A stretch of 64,000 nt of DNA from NCBI RefSeq assembly GCF_904849725.1, contig NC_058521.1, forward strand, positions 344,704,638 through 344,768,637, given 5' to 3'. The DNA comes from Hordeum vulgare subsp. vulgare. Its lineage: Eukaryota; Streptophyta; Magnoliopsida; Poales; Poaceae. Each line of letters opens with the position of its first letter. Positions within the stretch are counted from its first letter, which is position 1. Position numbers and translations under genes: made by a program. This document shows positions 33,960-44,670 of the stretch, in pieces. The notes under the pieces were generated by a model, which was not told the origin of the DNA, did no database searches, and worked only from the letters and a program-made list of their open reading frames with translations.

Positions 33960-35105
33960 AATGGGGATGGATAGACCGCGCTAGACTAAATATTAGACAC
34001 GTCCAGCCAGATCCACGGCACATCAAACAAGCTCGCTACCCACACCAACCGTAACTATTGGATGAGCAAGCAGGCGTGCAAACCCACAATCGAGGACCAG
34101 GGCAAGAGTCCGCACAGTGAATACGATGATGAACCTCACATGTCGAACAATGGAGACCAAAAAAAATGCTCCCCTGATGTCAAAACTATGAACATGATCT
34201 ACGTCACACACATACTAAAGAAGGAGAGGTAGCGCATGCTTCGGGATGTCTATGCCATAGAACTCATGGCCCTAAAGTATAAACCATGGGCGGCACACGA
34301 GATCACCTTTGATCGCATGGACTACCCAACTAGTATTTGGTACGGGGGTTCGGCAGCCCTTGTATTTGACACTATTATCAATGGGTACCACCTAACTAGA
34401 GTCCTCATGATTTACGCAGATGCATTGCGGAAAATAGGTATCGATCCATTAAGGATCAAAACCAGTAACACCACTTTTAGAGGAATAAACCCTAGCATCA
34501 AGGTTTGCTCGTTGGGCACCATACATCTGGAAGTAGTGTTCTGCTCACCAGATAACTTTCGGAGCGAAGACTTGATGTTCGACATTGTCCCTTTTCGCAG
34601 CGGCTACCATGCACTTCTCAGCATACAACGTTCGCTCGCTTTAGTGCTGTTCCCCACTATGCAAACTTAAAGCTTAAGATTACGGGACCTAAGGGTGTTC
34701 TCACTATCGATGGTAATACAGAGCAATCACTCCGAACCGAGGAACTTACAACGGCTCTGGCAAACGAAGTCCAGACCGACAATAGAGCTCCAAAGCCCTA
34801 CCTCGCCGTCAAGGAAAAAGGGATGACTAAGCAAGTACAAGTAGGTATACCCTCAAAAAATAGTACTCGGATTCTTCCCATGCTCAAAAAAAGAGGGATA
34901 CGCTCCCCACAGCAGGGCCTTGCTAGCCGTAATATACGTGCCTCGAAGGCAAAATTTTGTGTTCAAAATACCACGGGCAGCTATGGCGACCGAATACATA
35001 AGGGCCAAGTACCCGACTTGATTGAGCTACGGTTAAAACATGTATTCGGGCAATACGGGGCACCATAAAGGACATATTCAGTGTCAACCTAAACACATTT
35101 CGGTG
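33960..35105 (+). pseudogene. Gypsy polyprotein remnant: end of gag and protease
   Basis: The frame NMIYVTHILKKER, stop, then MLRDVYAIELMALKYKPWAA (34236) continues through FDRMDYPTSIWYGGSAALVF and GYHLTRVLM to NFRSEDLMFDIVPFRSGYHA, then shifts frame near 34640 (HYANLKLKITGPKGVLTIDG). It resembles the spacer/aspartic-protease part of wheat Gypsy polyproteins. Those normally have an Asp-Gly-Gly-Ser-Ser active site right after RVLM; here RVLMIYADALRKIGID follows, so about eight residues including the catalytic Asp are missing. No reverse transcriptase follows. Similarity fades by about 35100. Confidence 0.62.
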
Positions 35106-36452
35106 GATTCTCAAGACCTTCTCTCACAAAAGCCTCATAATCCCCAAGTGCAAGGAATCATCACAGAAATTTCCAAAGATGGAAGTGGTAAGTATAGAGT
35201 GTCTAACCCACAAGGTGCTAAATGTTTGCCTCTCTCTAGTAACAACAAATAAAATTGTGTTGTGGGTATAAAGAGGATAGCTATGCATGATATTGGAGAA
35301 CTAAATTACGAAAAAATGCTTCAATAAATATAGTTACAGTATATAACAATATATTACAAATATCAAGTGTAAATACTGATGGTATGTTGTGCGGAATCAT
35401 CCAAGGCAATTGATAACAAGATCGATAATCATTCTTGCAATTTTATATGAGGAGAGGCATGGGATAACATACTTTCCGTACTTGGATCATATGAACTTCT
35501 GACTGGACCTCTAGAAAGCATCCGCAACTAGTAGAAATCATTAAGTTAAACACAACCATAAAATTAAGCATCAAGTCCCCTGTACTCCCATACACAAACA
35601 ACTTCCTTACTCGGGTGTAAGATTCTGTCACTCTAGCCACCCACTATAACTGAGTCATGAACATATTGTAAACCCTACACTGATAATTCCCTCGTATGTG
35701 CACATCACGAAGCGAACCATAGAACAACAGCCAAATAAAATATACAGTCAAATCAATCAACCCAAAGGACAACATAAATGTAATTAAACATCATAGGACG
35801 ACCAAACATTATTGATTTATAATATGTAGCATGAAACACCATGTCCAAGTATGGTATTAGAGTGCGGTGCGGGAGAGTGGACCGCCATAGATGGATGAGG
35901 GAAGGTGGTAGAGACGGGGATGTTGATGAATACGATCACCACGGTGATGGTTCCCCCAGTGGCGCTCCGCAACTTCGAAAAAGAGGGGGAGAGAGTCTCC
36001 CCCCTTCTGATTCCTCCTTTATGGCCTCTACCTAGATGGAGAGAGGTTCTCCCCTCTTTTGCTTTTCCGCCATGGCTCTCGAAGGGGTGAGAACCCCTCC
36101 AAGATTGGATCTCTTTGTCTTTTCTCTCTTGTTTTTACTGATATTTTCCCTCCATGTTGGTTTTTCATCGATACATGGAGTTGAAGTGGCGAGGCGGAGA
36201 GTCTCTCCTCATTTCTGAGGGTTTCTCTATTTGTAGGTTTTTTTGCGTTGGAACCACGGAAGGAGTTATAAGGACCCCACAAGCCATCAGGGCCCTTTGA
36301 CCCCCCTAGACGCGCCTTGATGGCTCATGAGATCCTAGTGCCCCCTCCGGTGGTTCTTCGCTCCAATGTTGCTCATATGTTCTAGAAAATATCACCAAAA
36401 AGTTTCGGGCGATTCCGAGAACTTCCATTTTCTGCACACAAAATGACACCAT
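35106..36452. other. Unassigned repeat DNA, possibly minus-strand LTR remnant
   Basis: No coding domain. The part 35840-36452 reads on the minus strand like a transcribed LTR or leader, with several Arg/Ser-rich open frames. CACTA C inserted after 36452; the preceding bases CAT are its expected target copy. Confidence 0.35.
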
Positions 36453-36740
36453 CACTACTAGGAAAAACCTTATAGGTAGGAGCCTAGTAGGAGCGCTCGA
36501 ACATAGCATGCGCTGCTGCTACTTAGCAGTAGTGCTAGCTATGCCAAGCGCTACTGATAATGGCCTTAGCAGTAGCGCTTGACATGTAAAAAGCGCTACT
36601 GCTAAACGTGGTGCAACGAGGCCACCATCGATAACAGTAGTAGCAGCGTACGCATGTAAAATCTAGAAGCAGCGCTACTGCTATTGGGCCCCACTTAGCA
36701 GTAGCGCTGCTTTAAAAAAGCGCTACTGGTAGGCATGGCT
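36453..36740. repeat. CACTA C left subterminal repeats
   Basis: Many copies of TAGCAGTAGCGCT and AGCGCTACTGCTA in both orientations. Confidence 0.8.
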
Positions 36741-37340
36741 GTGGGAAGATTTCACACACACACACCTCTCCCCCTTCCTCCCCCCTTTGCACTCTCCCCT
36801 CCTTTCTCCTCTTCTCTCTCTAAGTTACTTCGCCACCATTCTTTCCCTTCTTCTCTCGTCCTTCTACCTATGTTCTCTCCCCATTAATGCCCCTCCACCC
36901 TAATTCTCCTCCATAAATGGCCTCTTCTAACTCTACCTTCCACATTTATTTTGGTCTCCCTCCTTCCATACATATAGATCTAGCTAGCTAGGTCATCTGT
37001 CTCCCTCTCCACTAGTTAACTAGAGGCGTCTCTCCTCACAACAACTAGATCTAGCTATTCATTAGGCCATGCACAATCTCTCTCGATATATAGGTGAGTA
37101 AAAAGATGTGTGTTTCAATAATGGTTATATGTGTGTTTGCGATATGGAGGGATTTGTGTGAGTGACATGCCCTGTGAGGTGCTTATGTTTTGCCGAAATG
37201 TCGATTTATTTCCGTTTCGGCGAATTTTGAGCAAACTCGATATGTCCATTTTTTAGGCAAGGTAATGACAATTTTTTATATGACTTTGATGGATGCATGC
37301 ATTTTGTTTATAACCCTTTTGCTTGTTATAGAGTACAGTC
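36741..37340 (+). promoter_or_regulatory. Leader region of C TNP2
   Basis: A CT-rich stretch (36760-36900) is followed by a probable leader intron: donor GTGAGT near 37093 and acceptor TTGTTATAG just before the ATG at 37341. The shared leader motif lies inside at 37203-37269. Confidence 0.5.
37203..37269 (+). promoter_or_regulatory. Shared CACTA leader motif, C TNP2 copy
   Basis: Contains ATTTATTTCCGTTTCGGCGA, CTCGATATGTCC and AGGCAAGGTAATGAC. It is the same-sense equivalent of one arm of the ORF2 foldback at 41421-41571. No partner arm is seen here. Confidence 0.65.
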
Positions 37341-39112
37341 ATGAAAGTGAGTGGAAGGAAAGTGGAGCGATACTTGCAATCCGCAGTGATGGAAAAGTAT
37401 GCAAATAAACAGACCGGGATTAGAAGTCCGTGTAAGAAATGCAAAGGAGTAATTTTGGACCCTTTTGATGTTGGCAGATTGAAGGCCCACTTTCTGATCA
37501 ATCGTTTCATGGATGGATATACTCTGTGGATAAGTGAAGATGATGATGAGGACGTCCACATGGTAGGGAATAATGACATGGGGCTAGAAGGAGAGATGAC
37601 AGATCGACACGAAGACAATGGCGCAGGACACCTTGAGGGTGAAGTGTTCGAAAATGGCGGCGGGGAAGAGTCCGGACATGGGGGTGGGGAAGAGTCCGGA
37701 CATGGAGGCGGAGAAGATTCTAGACACAGCGAAGAAGCAGAATCCGGACATGGTGGAGAAGAGGCGACGTACACCTCGCAAACTTCGATGCTACTAAGTT
37801 CAATCATGGAGGACCCTCATGTTCGAGACCTCCTTCGCAAGAGTATGACTAGGGACAGAGTTGCTTCCAGAGAGGATGCCAAGCTAGCGCAACTTGAAGT
37901 ACACTCGAACACTCCATTATATGATAGTTGTGATCCCGCGGTTACCGGCTTGAGTTTCACACTCGAACTTCTAAAGACGAAGCCAAAAATAAATGGACAA
38001 ACAAAATCCTCGATGAGCATTTGAAGTATCTACATAATAAAGTTCTTCCTGGGGGGAACCTGTGTCCTACTAGTGTCGATGATGCCAAGAAAATAGTTTT
38101 CCCTCTTCAGCTGCCGCACATTAGATACCATGAATGCATCAACGAATACATCATTTATCGAGGGTAGCACGCGGAAAAAACCAGCTCTCCGGTGTGGAAT
38201 GCTTCTAGATACAAGAAGGCACGAAAGAAAGCTCCTCAACAAGTTGTATGGTACTTCCCGATCACTCCCCGTCTACAACGATATTTCATAGATCCTAAGG
38301 AAGCAAAGGTCATGCACTGGCACGCGGAGAGGAAGAAGCTCGATGATGGAGATAATCCAAACATGTGACGCCTCGCAGATGATAGCCAGTGGAGAGCATT
38401 CAACGCCGAATATCGATTTTTCAAAGAAGATGCAAGGATCATCGTGCTTGGTGCATGTACGGATGGCACGAATCTGTTTGGAAACCTGAGCACCAACCAC
38501 AACACATGGTCCGCCTTTGTATGGATGTACAACCTTCCCCCCATGGAAGTGCATGAATACAAAGTACATACACATGAGCATGCTGATTCATCCAAGGGTA
38601 TCTGACCCAAGAGTGCATCTCCTTTGCGAGAATTTTATAGGCAAAGAAGACCCTGTTGTTGGTTTGCCCGTCAACAAGCACCATGGGAGGCTCGGAGCAG
38701 AAGGTCACAACAACGGCCGGCGGGAATTGCACGTGGACTACTCGGATCGACAGGACGACTTTGACACGGCTAACTTAGTAGTGCTACAACACCTAGATAT
38801 GGTAGATGATTATGTGACACTACACAAAGAAATCATCACAAAGAAGTACCGTGATCAGGGGATGCGCAAGACAGACAACGAAGTTACTATAAGCACAATG
38901 CCACTTTCTTGCGTTGGTTCAAAGAGCAGGTTCGTACTAATCCCCCGAAAGAGGGCAGTGCGGATGGGTTTCTCATACACGTCTTAGCACATGGCCCCGC
39001 GCCCAAACTCGTGTCCTATGAGGCATACGATATCAACGGGTACACGTTCTACACGGAGGCCAAAGACATGGACAGTGGTTACCACAACTCAGGGTTACAA
39101 TTGAATGCATGA
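37341..39112 (+). pseudogene. TNP2-type transposase (element C), internally deleted
   Basis: Starts MKVSGRKVERYLQSAVMEKY with the transposase-associated cysteine pair (SPCKKCKG). Three EESGHGG-type repeats in an acidic linker follow, then an open frame to 38024. Shifted frames then give IRYHECINEYIIYRG, WYFPITPRLQRYF and NTWSAFVWMYNLPP. At about 38595 the reading jumps from the middle of the TNP2 core to VHLLCENFIGKEDPVVGLPV of the C-terminal region. Compared with B this removes roughly 1.3 kb of core. Stops occur at 38165-38167 and 38366-38368, with a frameshift near 38000. It ends SYEAYDINGYTFYTEAKDMD (DUF4216-like), cut by CACTA D at 39124. Confidence 0.8.
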
Positions 39113-39123
39113 CCGACTCCAAC

Positions 39124-39700
39124 CACTACTGGAAAACATAATTTGCCGACAGCTTTCAGCTTTGCCGTCAGCAATTTCACGGGGCTGACGGCAAAGAGAG
39201 TTTGCCCTTAGATAAAATAAATGCTGACGGCATAGGAGAGGCTGACGGCATAGATAATCTATGTCGTCCACTTTATCTAAGCCGTCAGCCAGCTGTCGGC
39301 AAAGGAGAAAAACACTGACGGCATAGGGAGGATGACGGCATAGGGAGCTAACCCGGTTCCACGTCTAACCAGTGCTTAACGGGGCACCGCTTTGCCGACA
39401 GCCAGCTGATGGCAAAGCCTAACGGCTATCTTTGCCAACAGCCAGCTGAGGGCAAAGACTAACGGTTGTCTTTGCCGACACCTAGCTGAGGGCAAAGCCA
39501 CGTGCCTTATCCAGCGACACCTGATCGAGAGCATCTCCCCGTGCCCACCTTTCTCTCGCGACCTCACCTCTCGCAGAGCTGCTAGGGTTCCCCACCGCCG
39601 CCAGCCTCCTCGATCGCCGCCGCCGGCCTCCTCGATAGTCATTGCTGCCCTACCGGTGGTCGCCGCCCTCACCTGTCGTCGTCGTCGTCGGTCTCCGCTC
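39124..39700. mobile_element. CACTA fragment D inside element C
   Basis: A left terminus CACTACTGGAAAACATAATT is followed by TTTGCCGTCAGC/GCTGACGGCAAAG subterminal repeats to about 39495, then GC-rich leader-like DNA. No matching right terminus is found. It interrupts C TNP2 in its DUF4216-like region; a likely TNP2 tail resumes near 39700. Confidence 0.6.
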
Positions 39701-39826
39701 CGAAGCATACGTGAAAAGAGGAATCAACAGTACATTACCTAAGAAAGATCATACTCCATGGTGCGAGAAAAGGAGAATCAAGACAACGAACAAGAAAGTA
39801 AAGAAGCTCAATGTGAAACATCTTTG
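39700..39826 (+). pseudogene. C-terminal tail of C TNP2
   Basis: The frame INSTLPKKDHTPWCEKRRIK then TTNKKVKKLNVKHL ends at 39826. Its basic composition and TLPK motif parallel the C terminus of B TNP2 near 57727. Confidence 0.45.
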
Positions 39827-40090
39827 ACGAAGCTCGGGAACAATCATTTATACATATGTATGTATTTTGGGTACGAAACGACACATGGTTCTGATAATAT
39901 TCGTGCAGTGTGGGAGGGAGACGTTCTCGTCGTCAATTGCATGCGTGCGAGGCCGTTGGGAGAAAAACAAAAAAAAAGGGAGAAAGAAATACAAAAGAAA
40001 AAGAAAAGTAAACAAAAAAGAGAGGAAAATAATAAAATGGAAAGAAAGATAATAAAATGAAAATAATAAAGAAAAATAATAAAAACAAAA
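39827..40090. other. A-rich interval of CACTA C
   Basis: A-rich low-complexity DNA; no gene seen. Confidence 0.4.
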
Positions 40091-40094
40091 TAAA

Positions 40095-40240
40095 GTTACC
40101 AGTAGCGCTGGATTGGTTCTAATCTAGCGCTACTCCTAAATGTCCCAGGTCATTTAGCAGTAGCGCCGGGTTAGAACCAGCGCTACTGCTAACATAGCAG
40201 TAGCGGTGGGACCAATCGAGCACTACTGCTACTTTTGGTT
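40095..40240. repeat. Internal subterminal-type repeats upstream of C ORF2
   Basis: Copies of AGCAGTAGCGC and AGCGCTACTGCTA, the motif otherwise found at the element end, lie between the TNP2 tail and the CT-rich leader of ORF2. B has the same arrangement at 58318-58440. Confidence 0.75.
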
Positions 40241-41420
40241 AACCCGACTCAAAACCCCCTAAGTCTCACTCTCCCTCCACTCCTTCCCTCTACCCCTCTC
40301 CCACGTGTACTCCTGATGTGTCGCCGTCGCCACCCGTCGTAGCCCTCCCCGCCCGCCGAAGCCCTCCCCGCCAGTCCCAACGCACCGCCTCGGCCCCCTC
40401 GCCCCTGTCATCGACCTCCGTGCGCCGCCGCCCCCTCCAAGCGCCGCCACGCCTCTAGGTGTCGCCGCCCCCTCCAAGCCCTCCCCGCTCTAGTAAGACC
40501 CTCAACCCCTCCACCCTACCGTCTCGCTCGTAGAGCAGAGCACAGAGACCATCCACTCCTCTCCCTAAACCAATCTGTTCCACTCACCCTCGTGTATTAG
40601 AAAATATCATGTTTAAAAATTGGTCACTTGTAGTATATACTTTTAGAGAACTTCAAGCATTTGAGAAAAGTTGTTCATGTGTAATAGTATTACAGTATGT
40701 GTTCATGAAAATGTTTAATAAGTTCTCCCATGCGTCCTCGGCACCGAAGACAACGAAAAAAAGTAAAGGGTGAAAAAATGATAAAAAAGAGAAACAAAAA
40801 AAAACACAAGAATTAGAAAATAAAAAAAGACAGGGATAAATGATAAACAAAAAACGTGAAAAAACAAAACAAGAAAGCTAATAAAAGAAACAAAAAAAGG
40901 AAAGATAAAAAATGTTTCACGCTTATTATGTCGGCTCGATTGTAGAGACGCCTTCTTCGTACGTCGACTCCTGCAATACCCCCACGGTAGTGATGTGTTT
41001 GAATTCCACACCCAACCACATCACTAATAGAAATATATCTGTGGTCTATGATTTAAGTATGTTTGTGCTTGGGTCATTTGGACCGGCCACATGTTTTCAT
41101 GCTGAACTTTGTGTGTACCTTAGAAAACACACTCATGAATCATCCCAACGTGTGTCTAATGTGAGAGATCCTAGGTTTCTTCAGCTTCTTTGGCATCTTC
41201 TACATTTATTTCATTACATCTTCATCTTAATAAAACATTATATGATAATAGTTCATACATGTCATGTTTCCCAATGATAGTCGCAACTAAAAGCTCTACA
41301 TTGGTTTTGAGAGTAAATTGTTTTTGTCCTATTGGTACACGAATAAAATGCGTCTGATTGGTCAACATTATATAAAGTTTTGCCGAAATGTCCGAGTAGC
41401 CTATGTTTTGCGAGAATGAC
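40241..41420 (+). promoter_or_regulatory. Leader region of C ORF2
   Basis: A CT/GC-rich section (40260-40560) like a grass promoter and 5-prime UTR is followed by A-rich then mixed AT-rich DNA leading to the foldback. No coding domain. Confidence 0.4.
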
Positions 41421-41571
41421 GATTCATTTCCATTGCGCCAAATTTTAGGCGCTCCATATGTCCACTTTGTAGCAAAGGTCATGCCGAAAATTTACGTGAA
41501 TTTCGGCATGACTTGTGCTAGAAAGTAGGACATATCGAGTGCCCGGGAATTGCCGGAAAGGGAAATAAATC
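41421..41571 (+). other. Leader foldback of C ORF2
   Basis: The left arm 41421-41489 pairs with 41501-41571 around an 11-base loop. The inner 12 bp are perfect (GTCATGCCGAAA and complement), and the rest matches at about three positions in four by eye, including CATATGTCC/GATATGTCC, ACTTTGTAGCA/ACTTTCTAGCA and GATTCATTTCC/GATTTATTTCC. The probable ORF2 start is 41664. Confidence 0.8.
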
Positions 41572-41663
41572 AATATTCCAACCAAATATACTCCCCATTT
41601 TTTTATTCATCTTATTCAACGTAGAATTAAACTATTATACTTAAATAATCTTAGGACATTAAT

Positions 41664-44600
41664 ATGTCTATCCACGATGAAGCGGTAGTTCTGGTCAACA
41701 CGAAGAAGTCGATTTTGAGGAAGCAAATCATTTTTTGGATTACCTGGATCAACATCAGATGCGGATGCAGGGTGGAAATGGACCAACCCCGACACCAACA
41801 CTGCCATCGGCAGCGAAAGTGGCACCGGCACCAATACCGGCGATGATGTTGACGTACCCGGCGAAGGACTGAAGCCGAAGAGGACAAGAAGACCGGACAA
41901 AAGTTGGTCACAGTGATGCACCCTATTAAATTAGAACCAACAACGTCGGAGTTAGCATGCAAGTGCTATGTCAATCAACTAGGATGCATTCTCAGGGAAA
42001 CCGCCAACATCAACGATGAAAAGTTAAAGAAGAGACCACATACAGAGCACACACTCCTAACGAAGTTGCACAATAGGTTCTTGTTCCCCGGGCGGACTGA
42101 AAAAATCTTCCGTGGGAAGACGAACCCATGACAGAGATAAATAGCAAGCCAAAGGTGAAGTTCACCAATGCCTTGTCCGCCTGGAAAGTAAGGGTGAAAA
42201 AATATATTCTGAAGAATGAACAATGGTCCAAGATTCATGCAGAATATCAGTCACTAACAGAAGAGCACTTCGAAAAATTCAAGGAGACTTGCTCTACACA
42301 AGAAGCGTAGAAAAATTAGGAGAAAATGAAGGAGCTACAGGACAGGAACATGGCTACCCAGCGCCTCGGAAGACGTGGTTACGAGGGGAAGAGGCACGTA
42401 TGGTCCTAGAAGGACGCCCAACGTGAAAGTCATGGAATCCCAGACCCCTTGACAGAGTTCACCAACCCGCAAGAGCGTGACTGGATCAGGGCCCGGCAAC
42501 AGTGGGACCCCGTCAATAAGGACTTTTACACGGACCGGAACACGAGGGAGTTCATAAGACTACTGGTAATTGTTCTATTACCACCTTATATTTATTAGCT
42601 TCCAATCAATTCGACAACAAGTTTTGTCACATTTATAAACCATCCATGTTCCTTTTGCAAAAAGAGCAGGACCAAAAGGTAGCCGAAAGCGATGAGTCAT
42701 CTGAGTCATTGCTGAGGCCCAAGTGGGACAACCCATTCAACTCGGCCCTGAACATAATTAAAATTGTTTCCGTGGACAAACCGGTCCCAAGTGTGCAGGG
42801 CGTCGGAGATGGCGCCTCGTAGATGAAGTACTACCATGAGAAGCCGGAGGAAAAAAAGTAGAGACGACAACTTTCTCAACAGACCATCAACGAGAAGGTC
42901 GCGGAAGCGGTCGATAAGATCAAAGGGAGACCAAAGATGAGCTGGCCAAGGTAATCGGCGATAAGGTCAATGCAGTTGTGGCAGCTTCCTTGGGCCAATT
43001 GGTTCCAGCTGTTTTTGAGATTGTGAGGAGTAATCCAGAAAAAGGGACGCTGGACTTTCCCCTTCTGAGCTTTGTTGGGAGCAATTCGACGAACATTGCA
43101 CCATGAGTACCTACTCACGCAACCACAGATGCTCCCATACTTGGTCTCGCTCTGGTTCATAGCAGCCCGTCATCCATCTCTAGCATGCTCGACAGGGCTT
43201 TGTCTTCGGCTGAGCTGAACGCCATCACTATAATTATGCGTCATACACTCTTCACCACCATGTCTATATAGTCATCCGTTTCAGTTGCATTTCGGATGTC
43301 TGACGTCGTAGTCATGTCTTCGTAGGCCGACGAAACCCCGTGCACCCTACTGTACAGTGTCAACGGCCAGATGGTGGACGTGGGAAAGGCAACGATCATG
43401 AAGCTGAAGGATCGCATGCTCCACAACCGACATATGCCCCATGGCGTATTCAAAGTTTGCGTGCCAGTCTGAAAGCGCGCTTCGACGATTTGCCTCTTCC
43501 AAAACCAATCAATGACGATGAGACCCCTAAACGGATTGATGCATGCAAGAGGTGGATCTTGCCTTGGCCGAAGACTCACCTTCGTGACGAGGCGTACGGT
43601 AGCACACCAATGACAACTGCTCAACAAGGTATGAACACAACCCCACCTACCCAATTACCTGCACCTGTCGTGGTAGGTTATAGTGGTTGACGTGGTGAGG
43701 GAGAGCCTCGATTAGTGCTAGCTAACGTCGCCCCCGTCGAAGAAGCAAATGCTGATGATGTCATGGAGTAGGATGCTGATAACCCTAACCAGTATATCAA
43801 TATTGGCTATGACAATGCTCGGGAGTATGCCTCAGGCTATGAGCGTGGAGATGACTTGATGATGCCTGAATTACCGGAGTCTCAACATCTACGACTAGTT
43901 GCAAAAATTCCCTCTTCATGAGATACCCGCAGTGGACGCATCCAGATGCCGCCTCTACCCACCAAGAACAACTCGGGGGCTATCCGCTGGTAATTAGCCC
44001 CAAGATGCTAGGGGTGGTGATTAGGGAAGGTATGGCAGGCTCACTACCACCACCCGCTAAGAAGCGAAGGAGGAGACCAGAGAAGAAAGGATCTAAAGGC
44101 ATGAGAACTTCAAGCAGCCAGCCGCCTCTAAAGCCCCGGGAGGTAGACAAAATACCTGTTGTAGGTGCGGTCGTTTCCATGTCGCCGGCAACCCGATCCT
44201 ACCTCACAAGGCGCTAGAGAACATACAAAACAATGATCAAAGGAGACTTCATGATGATGTGCTGGCCATAGAGAGAAGACTTCTCACCACGGAAAATCAG
44301 GATACCCGCTTTTCCCGGCTAAGGTTCCAGGTGCAACATCATACGTCGATAGAGGGCCTGCGGATAAGTTCATCTTGTGACTACATCTACTCCATGTTCC
44401 ACATGACCAAGATGGATTTTCAGTTCATCCGCATGTATGCGATGTATCTCAACTACATCATCAGGCCCGACAACATAGAAAATATCTACGTTGCCGACCC
44501 GTACTATATGCATGAGAGCTTCTTGGCAGTCTGCAAAGAGCACCGTGACTATGCAAGCAAGTACATTTGTGATTTCATGATCGCTAATAAGGACAAGGAA

Positions 44601-44670
44601 ACAATTCTCCTGCCTTATGATCCCAAGCAAGTCATCCGCATATATCCTTTCATAAGTTTTGATCATTCCT
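41664..44670 (+). pseudogene. ORF2 (Transposase_24/TNP1-like) of element C, decayed and truncated
   Basis: Pieces collinear with B ORF2: YVNQLGCILRETANINDEKL (about 41973), NALSAWKVRVKKYILKNEQW (about 42170), DPVNKDFYTDRNTREFIRLL (about 42510-42569, followed by a GTAATT donor), PCTLLYSVNGQMVDVGKATI (about 43340), and the frame 44259-44640 with FMIANKDKETILLPYDPK. Many stops and shifts are present (for example near 41720, 41871, 42310 and 42822). The role is inferred from position: a second CACTA protein of TNP1/TNPA type that in En/Spm binds subterminal repeats. The expected Ulp1-like exon is absent because the element is cut at about 44670. The last open frame runs on into G3 LTR sequence to 44747, a chimeric end. 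Confidence 0.72.

Larger units (their letters stand above)
36453..44670 (+). mobile_element. CACTA element C, right end lost
   Basis: The left terminus CACTACTAGGAAAAACCTTA is followed by subterminal repeats of AGCAGTAGCGCT in both orientations (36480-36735). A TNP2 gene, internal subterminal repeats (40095-40240) and an ORF2 gene follow on the plus strand, the same order as in B. Sequence changes to mid-LTR sequence of G3 at about 44660-44675, within what would be the ORF2 intron before the Ulp1-like exon, so the last 2 kb or so, including the right terminus, are missing. Confidence 0.75.

Noticed and set aside
41421..41571. Identity with rice miR820
   Set aside because: I see the same kind of element and structure but no match to the miR820 sequence as I remember it.
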